DNA from: Sinotaia quadrata
Lineage: Eukaryota; Mollusca; Gastropoda; Architaenioglossa; Viviparidae
Assembly: GCA_028829895.1 (NCBI GenBank)
Contig: CM054181.1
Location: 43,082,759-43,146,758, forward strand
DNA length: 64,000 nucleotides
Direction: 5' to 3'
Made by a program: the position numbers and the translations under genes. Numbering within the stretch: position 1 is the first letter of the stretch; each line of letters starts with the position of its first letter. Below the pieces are notes generated by a model. That model saw only the letters and a program-made list of their open reading frames with translations. It made no database searches and was not told where the DNA came from. Positions 49,263-61,525 of this stretch are shown one piece after another.

Positions 49263-49432
49263 TTGTGTGTGTAGCTTGGTGGTGTTGTGCGTGATAAGTT
49301 GTACAGAAAAAGAGATGTTTGTGTGTGTAGCTTGGTGGTGTTGTGCGTGATAAGTTGTACAGAAAAAAGAGATGTTTGTGTGTGTAGCTTGGTGGTGTTG
49401 TGCGTGATAAGTTGTACAGAAAAAAGATATGT
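49263..49432. repeat. 57-bp minisatellite, 3 copies
   Basis: Copies contain GTAGCTTGGTGGTGTTGTGC, GTGATAAGTTGTACAGAAAA and AGAGATGTTTGTGTGT. It directly abuts the 70-bp array and shares its GAAAAAGAGATG segment, so it likely grew out of one 70-bp unit. Confidence 0.93.
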
Positions 49433-49439
49433 TTGTACG

Positions 49440-49701
49440 CATTTTATGTATTATGTCTGCATTGTGTGCGTTTGTGTACGGGGAAGGACATCAGGACATA
49501 TACCACTACACATACATATATTTTCTCAGCTATCGCTCTATCTATATACACACAAGTATGTGTGCATATGTGTGTATGTATGCGTCTCTTGATACTTACT
49601 TATTTATGTGTGTATGTATGCGTCTCTTAATAAATACGTATTTATGTGTGTCTATTTAGAGAAGAGAAAATAATCACTACTATCATTAAATATTCAGGCA
49701 A

Positions 49702-49734
<33 letters not shown>

Positions 49735-50035
49735 TGGAAAGAGAGAGAGAGTGAGAAAAAGTGAATGCATGTATATATATGACTATGTTGTACATAAATG
49801 GCTACTTAACAATAGTGTATTTATATTTACATGTTGTACATAAATGACTATTTAACAATAGTGTATTTATATTTACATGTTGTACATAAATGGCTACTTA
49901 ACTATAATGTATCTATATTTACATGTACGTAAATACTACTTAACTATAGTGTATCTATATTTAATTGTTGTACGTAAATGGCTATTTAACTATAGTGTAT
50001 TTATATTTTCATGTTGTAGGTATGCAAATTTGTTT
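49440..50035. repeat. TG-rich simple repeats and a 46-bp minisatellite
   Basis: 49550-49640 has two copies of TGTGTGTATGTATGCGTCTC. (GT)n lies at 49703-49731. From 49785 to 50020 a 46-bp unit (TTGTACATAAATGGCTACTT, AACAATAGTGTATTTATATT, TACATG) repeats about five times. Confidence 0.88.
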
Positions 50036-50261
50036 ATAAATACAGGAGATAGTTTGTGAGAAATTGCTGCCAAATGAACATTTAAATTAGATTTAACAAA
50101 GTGCTTAGGAAACAAAACAGAAAAAAAATAGAAATAAATATAGCAACAAAGATCGAAAATTAAAAAAAAAATCCAACATACTGACTATATGACAAATTAC
50201 ACTTATGGTATCAAAATAGCAACAATCGAGCATACCTTATTGCAAAAGAGATATCACACAA

Positions 50262-50483
50262 TCACACAGTTGTCGAAACCATAATGCTATCAAAACCTCT
50301 CTTTACGGGAGAGTCTTGACGCACTCTACCCTTCAGAAGTGAAGATAACAATGGCCAAATTTGCTCCCACCGAGCTTTGCGGATATAATTACCCCTCCCA
50401 CCCCTTAACGCATACACCTCAGAAGGACAGAGTGTTGTTTGTTCACAATGACCGCTTGACCTGAATGTGAACTTTTCTGCAAA
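50262..50483 (-). other. Candidate minus-strand exon
   Basis: On the - strand a strong acceptor (TTTATTTCTGTTTTGCAG) near 50484 leads into a GC-balanced frame that stays open about 70 codons to TGA at 50262-50264. It reads protein-like in places (GGRGNYIRKARWEQIWPLL). Possible donors inside it (GAG/GTGTAT and CCC/GTAAAG) are only fair. It lies upstream of the start-codon exon at 43488 in the same direction, so it may be a leader exon or an exon of another isoform. No domain is recognised. Confidence 0.25.
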
Positions 50484-51009
50484 ACAGAAATAAACAGGAA
50501 TGCTTGTCAAATAAGTAGCTCTGACTATCAGTTTGCGTGTGTGTGTGTTCTAGATTGGCTATCCGTTCATTTGCAGAACTATTTTATTTACAAGCCTCAG
50601 TTGCCCGGTACAAGTTTGATTTTTTGATTCACTTTCCTTTCCTGGGAAAAATACATTATTTAACCCTTTCTTCTCGAATGTCCCATAAGGTGAGGCATTT
50701 TTATTTTTCTGTTTCGATCGAAAATCCTAGTGGTGTGTGTGTGTGTGAGTGTGTGACATTCATGAACTATGCATATTCAGTGGTCACGTGTCTTACTTAG
50801 TGGAATTGTTATATGATAAGATCACTCCGACAAACAACTTATCCGCAAACAAAAATGATCGGATTGGGAGTTAACGACATAAAAATTTAAAAATGAGTGA
50901 AAACTCATTCAGTACCAGACTTTTAGCGTTTCACTCAACGAGAAATGTTTCTGGGTCTATAGTACTCTAAACGAACAAAATCAGACCGGTGTGATCAACT
51001 AGGAAATGA

Positions 51010-51478
51010 GATTAGAATGTACACTTGAACGCAGTACCATAGAACACGCATTATAGCAGTTACACATGAACGTATACCATAGAACACGCATTATAGCAGT
51101 TACACATGAACGCAATACTATAGAACACACATTATTGCAGTGTGAACATGAACGCAGTACTATAGAACACGCATTATTGCAGTATGAACATGAACGCAAT
51201 ACTATAGAACACGCATTTTTGCAGTATGAACATGAACGCAATACTATAGAACACGCATTATTACAGTATGAACATGAACGCAATACTATAGAACACACAT
51301 TATTGCAGTATGAACATTAACGCAATACTATAGAACACGCATTATTACAGTATGAACATGAACGCAATACTATAGAACACACATTATTGCAGTATGAACA
51401 TGAACGCAATACTATAGAACACACATTATTGCAGTATGAACATGAACGCAATACTATAGAACACACATTATAGCAATG
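51010..51478. repeat. 42-bp minisatellite, about 11 copies
   Basis: Near-identical copies contain TATGAACATGAACGCAATAC and TATAGAACACACATTATTGC. Fourteen codons per unit leave both strands open. The earliest copies have GTTACACATGAACG in place of GTATGAACATGAACG. Confidence 0.95.
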
Positions 51479-51523
51479 TGCGCCTTTATTTATCTGTTGC
51501 TCGAGCCATCCCTAATGGGAAAC

Positions 51524-51590
51524 GGGAATGTTCAGAGGTCAAGACGCTGACCTCTTATATAGGAGGTCACGTGTCCATTACAACGACCAG
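51524..51590 (+). pseudogene. Degenerate tRNA-like sequence (possible tRNA-derived SINE head)
   Basis: TGTTCAGAGGTCAAGACGCT resembles a tRNA D-arm/A-box region (compare the usual TAGCTCAGTGGTTAGAGCG). It is followed by a hairpin ACCTC...GAGGT around an 8-base TTATATAG loop in the anticodon-arm position. A weak B-box-like GTGTCCATTAC follows at the T-arm position. The T-arm and acceptor stem do not fold cleanly, so it is not a functional tRNA gene. Chance resemblance is possible. Confidence 0.3.
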
Positions 51591-51599
51591 GAAAACGTT

Positions 51600-52145
51600 T
51601 ATGTTGGCTCAGACTGTCGTGTAGCTCTGACTATATTCCAGCTCAGGTTGTCAAGTTCATTGTCGTCTAGTTCAGATTATAGTCTCTCTCATATTATTTA
51701 GTTATGATTGCCTAGCTAAGATTTCGACCTCAGATTGTCGTCTAGTTCAGATTATAGTCTCTCTCATATTATTTAGTTATGATTGCCTAGCTAAGATTTC
51801 GACCTCAGATTGCTTAGTTCAGATTGTCGTCTAGCTTTGATTTTCTAGCGTCAATTGTCTAACTCAGATTGTCTCGACCATATTGACCATCTCGGGAATA
51901 TCTCGCTTGTATTGTCGTCTAGTTCAGGTTGTCAAGATCAGAATTGTCTAACAATTAATGTCTAGCTCAGATTGTCGTCTAGCTCGGGATTGTCGAGCAG
52001 CTATGATTTTCTAGCTTTGAATTGTGTAACTCGAATTGTCTAACTCAGATTACCAGGGTCGGATTGTCAGATTGTCTAGCTTAAATTGTCGATAGCTAAG
52101 ATTTTCTAGCTTGGAAGTGTCTAGTTCAAAGTTGACTGTGACTTG
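51600..52145. repeat. About 20-30-bp degenerate minisatellite with a ~95-bp duplicated block
   Basis: Elements such as CTCAGATTGTCGTCTAGCTC and GATTTTCTAGCTTTGAATTG recur. Within it a block including AGATTATAGTCTCTCTCATA and TTAGTTATGATTGCCTAGCT is duplicated at about 51670 and 51750. Confidence 0.85.
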
Positions 52146-52865
52146 CATAGAGATCAAACAAGTACGCAATGCTAATGTAAATCATCTTCACCGTCATCAT
52201 TAACATAATTTGTATCAAAATGTGCAAACGAATTGTAACCTATCAATACAATAGTTATTACAAACCCTTACATGTAGACGTATTATGTATTATTATAAAG
52301 GTGTGCAAGGTCTAAATAAATACCGTGTTTTAATAATAATACCGTGCAATCATGGCTAAAAATAAAATACATTAACAATAAGAACATTATACAGAGGACA
52401 ACTGTGCAGGACTTAAGGTTCAAGAGAGACGCCATATTGTCCCCTTATTATCCTGATACGCGTTTAGCAAAAGCGGGAGCTGGATTTATTGAACGCATCG
52501 CACATGACAGCCAGCTAAGAATCGATATATCTTATAAAATCAGCTTCTGATTGAATGAATTCTTTAGGTACAAGCAGGTTATTCTCGAAGGCTAGCAGTG
52601 CAATAAGCTTTATCATTGTCAATTTTTTTCTAAGTGGATTATACAATGGCTAAAACTTGATGGACTTTGCGAAGTGGGAACAATGTTAGCCATGTAATGG
52701 GTAACCTGATTAAGGGTAAAAAAATGTTTGCAAGGTTCAGTCTCAAATGATGTTTTAATATAATGCATAAGCTATAGCAATTTTCTATTATACCGATATC
52801 TTCAGTGGTTTTTTTTTATAGGTGTAGATAATTACGATTCCGAATGGTTTCATACATGAAAAGAA
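52145..52865. other. Spacer, no gene called
   Basis: The 68-codon frame at 52344-52550 (+) has a moderately balanced part (GACGCCATATTGTCCCC onwards) but no splice signals or domain. Nothing else stands out. Confidence 0.4.
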
Positions 52866-52869
52866 TGAC

Positions 52870-53395
52870 ATTTGACCAAAGACGCCCTTTTCAAGCAATA
52901 TATGACAAAGGACAAAAATCACCTTTTTACATGCAATATATGACGGCAAAAGACACTGTTTTACATGCAATGTATGACAAAGGACAAAAATCACCTTTTT
53001 ACATGCAATATATGACGGCAAGACACTGTTTTACATGCAATGTATGACAGGGCAAAAGACACTATTTTACATCCAATGTATGACAGGGCAAAACACACCA
53101 TTTTACATGCAATATATGACAGGGCAAAAGACACTTTTTACATTTAGTATATGATAGTGCAAAAACACTATTTTACATGCAATATATGACAGGGCAAAAG
53201 ACACCTTTTACATTTAGTATATGATAGTGCAAAAACACTATTTTACATGCAATATATGACAGGGCAAAAGACACCTTTTTACATGCATTATATGACACAT
53301 GAGCATGGACACTCTTTTTTCAAGCAATATATGACACAGGACAAAGGAAACTCTTTTACAACAATATAGGCACATTTTTTACAAGCAGACTAGCA
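52870..53395. repeat. About 36-bp minisatellite with ~70-bp higher-order units
   Basis: The unit is TTTTACATGCAATATATGAC plus AGGGCAAAAGACACC. In 53120-53270 a two-part version alternates with CATTTAGTATATGATAGTGC. In 52905-53050 a different pairing uses AAAGGACAAAAATCACC. Confidence 0.9.
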
Positions 53396-53634
53396 ATTGA
53401 GATTGCAGCAGACGAGCAATTGAGGCTGCTATGTTTTTAGAGATCCAAGAGGCAACGCTCTCCAATAGGTGCCTGAATGAAGAAGGTCGGGTCTTATTGA
53501 TAACAAATAAATAAAAGGTGACAAACAGCATTCATTTCCGTTTCGGAAATTCACGAATCAAATATAATCAATGGTTACTGAAATGCTTCAAACGTCTGTA
53601 CAAGAATCATCAGGAAGCGGGGAAATGAGAGACA

Positions 53635-53835
53635 TTGACTGAATTGCATACGAACCTTGGCTTGCAATCCACGTATGAAAGGCGAATAAAGTTATATTTC
53701 GATGGATTTATCATAGATTGAATTGCATACGAACCTTGATTTGCAGCCTACCTATGAGACGCGAATAAAGTCAAATTTCAAGAAGAAACATTGGCATGCA
53801 TCCTACATATGGGAGACATATAGAGGGTCACATTT
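53635..53835. repeat. About 73-bp diverged direct repeat, 2.5 copies
   Basis: GAATTGCATACGAACCTTG, then TTTGCAGCCTACCTATGAGA, then CGCGAATAAAGT, is repeated with divergence; a third partial copy has ATTGGCATGCATCCTACATA. Confidence 0.8.
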
Positions 53836-55255
53836 TAAAAAAAAAAACTGAAATAAACATTTACTTGTGTCCACCATTAGTATGGTCGTACAACTGCCAT
53901 TTGTATACTTGGGCTTTTTTTAATTGTATTTCCCTGTAATTTTCATTACATTATATTGTAACTTACAAATTTATACACCTCATCCTTCATCTTTATATAG
54001 TTAGATACATTAAAACTTGGAAAACATTCCAGAGCAAAACTGATGGGTAATATTAACTGGTAGAGTTATTGTCGTTAGAAATTGGATCCATGTCAAGTGA
54101 TGCACTAAGTAGTGAATTATCCCCACCCCACCCCCCCCCCGCCTTTAAGAAAAAGATAAATGCACCATGTGGCACAGCGGTATAAATGGGTACATATATT
54201 TGGAAAACAAGAAGGATAACGGTTTGCAAATATTGCCTATAAATCTAACAGGAGAAATTTATACATTTTGAGGATTATGACATCTAAAGATATAACAGAC
54301 CTTTAGGAGCAGGGACATAATTTTCTGCACTGAGATGCAATGTAACTGAAGTTAGGGACATTAATTAGTACAATGGCACTGAAGATGGGACATTAGTATC
54401 TGCATTTTAGTACAATGGCACTGAAGATGGGGCATTAGTATCTGCTTTATAGTTGCATGACACTGAAATTAAGACATTATTATCTCTACTATAGTCCAAT
54501 GGCAATGGAGCTGTGTTTATACAAGCACATCTCAATAGTAATTAGAAATGAGGACAGCCGAGGACGATAAACATTTAAAACTTCACCATAAGAATATATA
54601 AGAATTATATCTTTTTAAAGACACACAAACAATAAGTAACTAAGAACAAATATATAACATATTAACCAGAACTGTAAAATATTAATTACACGTATTACCT
54701 ATGAAATAGGCTATATTAATTAGGCATACGAAAGGGCAATAAACCGTACGATATTGAATTATAATGATACAGTATGACGTCAGCATGAATTATCAAAACA
54801 CATCAATATGGCATTCTTCTGTATTTTTAATAACTTATTCTGCGATATATACATACTAATTGTTACAGCTACTATAATTGTTATTTCTCCATCTACCACG
54901 ACTGCTACAACTAACACTACTACTTCAACTACCACCACTACTACAACAGTCCCTGGAAGCATCACTAGACACAACGACTTTTTATTTTATTCACGCTGCT
55001 GTAACTAATGAAATATAATAACAATAACAATGATGATAACTACGATGGTGATGTAGTGAAAGAAAATGCACATCAGATGAAAGAATCTAATTATACGGTT
55101 CATCATTTTATTCCAGTAGGCCTAGTTAGGATGCACGCTGCCTTGTTGAAACAGCATGCCGTCATCGATTTAGCGATGTCAGTTTTTAAGGATCACCTTA
55201 AATTGTTCTTTGATTTTACGCGGTCGCCTGTGTAGCGCGCCCTCCTAAGTGCTAA
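53835..55255. other. AT-rich spacer with short repeats
   Basis: Three near-copies of AGTACAATGGCACTGAAGAT with GGACATTAGTATCTGC lie at 54360-54480. An ACT/ACC triplet tract at 54890-54950 and an AAC/GAT tract at 55010-55040 account for the open frames there. A C-run lies near 54125. No gene seen. Confidence 0.5.
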
Positions 55256-55259
55256 CGTG

Positions 55260-55890
55260 GATTTGTATTCGACTTTCTGTGTTGCATATAACGTACGCTT
55301 ATTTGACATTTTCTGTATCGCCGTAACGTACATGTATTAGACATCAACATTCTGTATCAGTTTGTATCGCACAAAACGTACATGTAATAGACATTATACA
55401 ATCTGTATAGCATATAACGTACATGTAATAGACACTATACAGTCTATATCTCATATAACGTATAGGTAATAGACACATATTCACTATCGTACATAACGTA
55501 CACCAATTATACCATACAAACACGCATGCTCGAGCAAACATACAAACATAATAGTGAACATTTCCTAAGCACATATACAAGTCAGTACGTATACTACCCC
55601 CCCCCCACACACACACACAAGCCCATCATCACATACAAACATACGCACACCACATACACAGACACACACGTGCGCACCACACACACGAACACAAACTTAA
55701 TGTACCAATTGCGGTACACAGATGTAAACCAGTATGTACAACACACACATATAGACACAGACGTACCTCCAGACACACACCCACCCTACAGACACCTACA
55801 GACACACACATACGCACAAAGGCACCTACAAACACACACATACACACAAAGGCACCTACAAACACACACATACACACGCTAACACTGAAC
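55260..55890. repeat. About 41-bp minisatellite, then CA-rich repeats
   Basis: 55320-55510 carries ATATAACGTACATGTAATAG and ACATTATACAATCTGTAT copies. 55590-55880 is CA-rich, with a 30-bp unit (GCACCTACAAACACACACAT, ACACACAAAG) in about three copies at its right end. Confidence 0.85.
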
Positions 55891-56224
55891 CTCACAGCTG
55901 TCAGCTTTTCCTCTGCTGCCGAAACACACATGAGCTTCATAATAATTTTAAAAAAATAATGTGTAGAGAATTTAAGTTAACGCTAAAACTGAAAGGATGA
56001 AAATCTCTTTAAATATAATTTAAAGAAAGCTGCTTGAATAAGATTAATGTTTCCTGTATTAGTGCTAAAGGAAATATTCCTCATTTCAGTAAAGAGTGTT
56101 TGGAAAATAAATACAATATAAACAAACAACAAAAAGGCGCACACTCTCAAAAGTAACAAACCAATTAAACAAAAGAGAAACTCGCTAAGTTTCGAGAGAG
56201 AAAATCAACATAGAGAACGCATAT

Positions 56225-56365
56225 TTTCATTTATCTATTTATAAGCACAGACATATATAAATACATTTCATACTTTCATTTATCTATTTATAAACACAGA
56301 CGTATATAAATACATTCCATACTTTCATTTATCTATTTATAAACACAGACGTATATAAATACATA
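56225..56365. repeat. 49-bp minisatellite, 3 copies
   Basis: Three near-identical copies of TACTTTCATTTATCTATTTA, TAAACACAGACGTATATAAA and TACATTCCA. It ends directly next to the GC-rich candidate exon that begins about 56368. Confidence 0.93.
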
Positions 56366-56367
56366 CT

Positions 56368-56692
56368 TGCAATTGTTGAAATAGTTTCATAAGCCCATAG
56401 TCAATTCCGAGTTTGAGAATCGAGCTCCTTAACGACTGCCGCGAGTCGGCTTGGCGCCCAAACCCATGTCTGCCACAACTGTCTGAAGGTTATAGACACA
56501 ACAGAAATGATTGTCTTGGTGATTCCTCTCGATATCAGACAATCGCTACTTGGCCATCACTGGGTACGATCAGGTGGGCAACGTGTGTCCGGGTAGAATC
56601 TCAAGTGTCTCACTGCACGCTCGAGAGGTGCTTTAGACCGACTTCTGCAAAGTGCCTTGCGGTTGGTTGTCAAGCTGTTGTTTGTTAATCTG
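56368..56692 (-). other. GC-rich candidate non-coding or leader exon
   Basis: A sharply bounded island of about 50% GC in AT-rich sequence. On the - strand it opens at a good acceptor (TATATTTTTGTTCCAG, exon from about 56692) and closes at ATTGCAA/GTATGTA (about 56368), a good donor. All - strand frames contain stops; the longest opens at the acceptor for about 43 codons. It could be a leader exon of the minus-strand gene. Alternatively, the + strand is open for 96 codons (56401-56688, nine cysteines), but that frame lacks a good start or acceptor. Confidence 0.35.
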
Positions 56693-56699
56693 GAACAAA

Positions 56700-57480
56700 A
56701 ATATATAAATAGAAATATCTTAAAAGTTATTGAGCAATTTCATTCTAAGGCTCCACACGCCATTACAGCTGAAATTATGTCAAGAAATGTAAACTGCCTA
56801 GCCTAAGGTATTCGAAGCTATCATTAGAAATTCTCTGTATCGTGAATCTAAAGGATTTGTAACTTTTATTATTAATAGTATTTGTTTGTTTCGCTTTGAT
56901 TTTCTTTTGCATTGCCCGTTTTGCCTAAGTCGCATTCGATCTTAAACTTCTTGTGAAGGTCGAATCATTTGATAATAATTTCTCTCTGTGCAAATTGTAC
57001 AATTTTGCCTACTGTTTTGGATCACTATTAAACACATTAACTGACTTGAAGGACTTTGCAGACAATGAAACCATTGTCTCGCAAATGTAAATGTAGATAA
57101 ACATTATCATTTGTTTCATTAATGTATTAAAATGTCTTGTCTCTTGAAGAAAATATGTAAACATGTACATTATCTGTCTTAAACGTCCCTGTGCATTAAT
57201 GTGCCATTATGTATTCCATAAATACAAGGAATGTAGAAATTATTGGTCTCAAAAAGATATATGTAGACAAATACCCTAATTCGCCTCATAATGCCATGTG
57301 TGTCGTCATGTTCATCATATGTATCAAAAGGCACCACAGAGTTGTTGACATAAAAAGGGACATAAATACGAGCAGACTGCAGAAAAGGGGTTATTAAATA
57401 GCCAATCCCTATATTTCTCAGGCTGTGATAAAATGAAGGAGAAAATCTTCATAACCGACAATCTTTAAAGAGGCTATTTC
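56700..57480. other. AT-rich spacer, nothing recognised
   Basis: No array or gene-like frame is visible; the 62-codon frame at 57209-57397 has no supporting signals. Confidence 0.5.
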
Positions 57481-58020
57481 CTAAATTTCTTAAGACTCTG
57501 ATAAATCGTCGAGAAATCTTCATAAATGATTATCTCTTTCAAACAAAAAGAATGCCCTACTACTGACCTTTCTTCCAAATCAGAGGCATTGTCCCATATC
57601 TGCAGCACCCTTTGTCTGACGATAGTTGACGAGCCAAAGTCGATAACTGACGATATCTGACGAACCAATGCCCAATAAATGACGATGTCTGACGAATCAA
57701 TGCCCAATAATTGATTATATTTAACAAGTCACTGCTCTATACATGATGTTTGACAGATCACTGTACTATATACGACTAAGTTGAACAAGTTAGTTTTCTG
57801 TACCTCTCGACGTTTGACACGCCGATGTCCCGTAGATGAAGGAGTGTGACTTATTAGTACTCTTGAAGAAGTGTGACATATTATTGCTCTCTAACTGTGG
57901 ACTTTTGGCAAATCAATGCCCCATAAGTGACGGTGCTTGACATATCCGTGTCACGAAATTGGTGATATCTAGCAATTCATTGTCCTGCGCCACTTGACGT
58001 TTGACAAATCAATGTCCCAT
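57480..58020. repeat. About 30-bp degenerate minisatellite
   Basis: Diverged copies of TGACGAATCAATGCCCAATA and ATGACGATGTC recur, clearest from 57600 to 57720 and decayed to 58020. Confidence 0.8.
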
Positions 58021-58880
58021 TACGGACAATAATTATCCTGGGGGATTCTCTTAGGTGTCGGGACTTGAAATCTGCGGCCTACTGCAGTGCCAAGTAACAG
58101 GCGCGAAGCTTAATCTCTAATGGTTCAATTCTGCAATCTGGTTCAATGCGGAATGTGATTTTTAGCTCCAACATTAAAGCTGAGAGAATGGGTAATAAAA
58201 TTTTTTATATGGAGCACATTAGCACAGACTGTCGGCAAAAGAACGGCTATTCAGTTTTTAAAGATTCCGACAATCTCAAGAAGCATGGTTTATGGTCGGT
58301 GACACTGCAAACGGAAAAGTCAGAACATACACTGTACATTTTGCATGTCATTTAAGTCTGTCATTGTTTTACATGTAAATGCAAAGGATAATTCTATGTT
58401 AATTTATAGTTTAGTGCTTTCTTCATTCTCAGGTCATTTTGTAGCAAGTTATTGTGGGTATGATATGTGTAATATAGTTGAATTCAGTAATTTTCTTTAT
58501 GTTACTAAAAGAAATTGTAGAGATTAGGACATGGTGAATTAAAACGTTTCACAAACTGGAATTCACTTAGTCGCCATATGCTAATAAAATCAATATATAA
58601 TTTACTCAGATTACTTTAATAAGCTGAATTTGATGGAGATCAGAACATTTCTAAATCCCTGTCTCACAAGATGATGACAAATTACGTCACTTGGTTACTA
58701 CGAGTGATTGCAAATTGCGTCCCATCATAATGAAAGAAAAAAATAGAATCGTTGAATAGAACTTTAAAGTGAAGCTGAGGTTTGAATCTATTATACTGAA
58801 AGTAAAAGTACAGTTGTTAAATAGAATTTTTAAAGCCGTCAGATCTGACTCAATCATAGTGGCGATACATTAACAGAGAG
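58020..58880. other. Spacer, no gene called
   Basis: The + frames at 58146-58355 and 58345-58527 are short and AT-driven. A GC-richer patch at 58040-58110 (GTCGGGACTTGAAATCTG, CAGGCGCGAAGC) resembles a tRNA-derived segment only vaguely. Confidence 0.4.
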
Positions 58881-58944
58881 TCTCTCTCTCTCTCTCTCTC
58901 TTGAGAGTTTTTGTGTATGTGATTTTATATATATGTGTGAGTGT

Positions 58945-59015
<71 letters not shown>

Positions 59016-59111
59016 TATGTTTGCATGTGAATATGAGTGAGAGAGACGATTTAAACTTCAAAATAGAAAACCTAAAATATACAACAATATGCTGGCGTAC
59101 GCGCGCGCGCA

Positions 59112-59143
<32 letters not shown>

Positions 59144-59152
59144 CACACACAC
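58881..59152. repeat. (TC)n, (GT)n and (CG/CA)n microsatellites
   Basis: TC run at 58881-58901, GT run at about 58937-59010, and a CGCG/GCAC run grading into CA at 59098-59152. The last is alternating purine-pyrimidine and could favour Z-DNA. Confidence 0.95.
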
Positions 59153-59154
59153 AT

Positions 59155-60060
59155 AGTTTCCTATATAACTTTCCACTTACCTCGAATTATCCTCGGACGA
59201 CTAAAAATTACTACTTATGAAAACATCCATCTTCGACTATTTCAGTGATACCCGCTCATAACAAGCTTAACATTTCTTTTGATTTAATATAAAAATCCGC
59301 TAACACTTCCTTAGATTTAATATTTAATACAAAAGTTTCCTAAGGTATAATATATAACAGTTCAATCAAACGTTGTCCGTTTCAGTCCTGTGCCCGGAAG
59401 CCTACGTTCTATATTACCAAACTAACTCGACGTCTCACTCCGAAAAAATCACGATAGAACGTAAACTTAGTCGTTGAAATAAAACTTCATCGATAACAAA
59501 TGTCGTATTACGAGCCCAGTATGTCCCAGTGGCTGAAGTTTATAGACTGTCATTAGAGCAGACTTTGCGAGTGGCACGAAAAATAATACGTCACCCCGAC
59601 ACTATATTTTCTGCTTTGTAACCCAGCAACACTCTAGAAAACAATGCATTTCGTGGAAACATGACAGGAAGTTCGTCACAAAGGGAAAGGCACATAACTC
59701 TTAGAAACGATATAAAGATGTTCTATTTGTGAGAGAAAAGCCAACAGGTCAAAGCAAAAGGGCAACAGAAATCACAATAAAGAATTAGAAATAAGTCAAA
59801 GTAATATTTCACAGCGAACCCCTCTTTTTCATTTTCATGAACGAACAACCAAAAAGGCCAACATCCTTTCTTTCTCAAACATATTTCACGCCATAAATAC
59901 TGACACCTGCCCGCTTTTGAAATTATCCCTTTCAAATTTAATTAAGATATTTCCGACAAACTTTCGTTGGCATGCAATAGGACGAGAGAGTTATCGCCGC
60001 TCGCTGAACAAATAATATACAAACCTCCTGCAGTGCTGCTAATCCTGGAAGATAGGTGTA
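59155..60060. other. Spacer, no gene called
   Basis: A loose repeat of TTTAATATA with AAAATCCGCTAAC or AAAGTTTCCTAAG sits at 59275-59360. The 70-codon frame at 59723-59935 (-) has no signals that support it. Confidence 0.45.
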
Positions 60061-61195
60061 TAGGACTACAGTTATGAGAAATGAAGAGAGGCGAATAAAG
60101 TTGTGAACAATGAGCATAGGTGAGTAAAGTTATGAGCAATAAATTACGTTATACACAATTATGACCAATGGAGACAAGTTGTATAATGTTGGGAGCAATT
60201 AAAATAAGTTGTATAAAATTGAGAGCAAGGAAAATAAATTGTGAGGACCGAGGATACATTTTATACAGGTCTAAGAAATAAAGATAAGAGCAAAGTGATG
60301 AATTGTATAAAGTTGCGAGCAATAAAGATAAATTGTATCAAGTTACGAACAAGGAAGCTAGCTTTTATAAACTTGTGAGCAATAAAATGTGAACACGGAA
60401 GGTAAATTGTATAAAGGTGTGAGGAAAAAAGATAAGTTAATAAAGTTAGGAACAACGCAGGCAAGTTGTATACAATTATGAAATGAAGATGATATATATA
60501 TATAAAGTTATGAACAATAAAGACAAATTTTATAAAAGGTGTGAACAATGAAGATAAAATATTTAAAGTTTGAAAGAATGAAGATTATTTGCTAAAAATT
60601 ATGCACAAAGAAGATAACTTATTTTAAGCTATGACTATGATGACAATTGTATACAATTATGAACAATAAAGATATCAAAGTCATAAACATCGAAGATAAT
60701 TGTATAAACTTATAAGCAATAAAGTTATTAAAGTAATGAATAACGAACATAATTGTATAAAGTTATGAACAATAAAGATAGTAAAATCATGAACAATGAA
60801 GATAATTGTTTAAACTTATAAACAATAAAGATACTAAAAAAATGAATAATGACGATAACTGTATAAACGTATAAACAATAAAGATAGTAAAATCATGAAC
60901 AGTGAAGATAATTGTATAAACTTATAAACAACAAGGATATTAAAGTCATGAACAAACGATACTTGTATAAAGTTATGAACAATAAAGATATTAAAATAAT
61001 GAACAATAAAGATAATTCTGTAAAGTTATGAACAATGAAAATATTAAAATAATATACAGTGACGATAATTGTACAATGTTATGAACAATAAAGATATTAA
61101 AGTCATGAACAATGAAGATAATTGTATGAACAAATAAAGGTCAGCTATTTAAAGTTATGAACACTGAACTGGGTCTGCATAAAGTTATAAAATTG
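60060..61195. repeat. About 25-30-bp minisatellite with ~53-bp dimers, A-rich
   Basis: The unit is AAGTTATGAACAATAAAGAT or TTGTGAGCAATAAAGATAA. From 60640 to 61130 it forms dimers in which TATTAAAGTCATGAACAATG alternates with AAGATAATTGTATAAA. Over 30 diverged units. Confidence 0.88.
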
Positions 61196-61244
61196 TCAAC
61201 GCCTAATGACCCTGGGGCCCCGACGAATCGGTATGAGCGCGGGT

Positions 61245-61525
61245 GTTCTGTCTTCATTTAGAGAGCTTTTATGTAGCCACCTGTGTTTCATTTTGAGGGC
61301 ACTTGTTCAGTCTCTCCTGTCTTCAATTTGAGGGCTTTTCTGTAGCTATCTGTGTTTCATTTTTAGGGCATTTGTTCAGTCCCTCCTGTCTTCAGTTTGA
61401 GGGCTTTTCTGTAGCCACAAGTGCCTCATTTTGAGGGCATTTGTTCAGTTCCCTCCTGTCTTTTGAGGGCGTTCCTGCAAAGTCTCCTGTCTTCATTTGA
61501 GGGCATTTCTGTAGCCACCAAATTG
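61245..61525. repeat. About 70-bp minisatellite, 4 copies
   Basis: Copies contain GAGGGCTTTTCTGTAGCCAC, TGTTTCATTTTGAGGGCA and TTGTTCAGTCTCTCCTGTCT; the third and fourth copies have small deletions. Confidence 0.9.

Noticed and set aside
51000..51320. Repetitive 14-residue frames on both strands
   Set aside because: A 42-bp tandem array opens several frames; there is no start context or splice signal.
58040..58110. Possible tRNA or tRNA-derived segment
   Set aside because: No cloverleaf can be drawn on either strand; only a faint T-arm resemblance.
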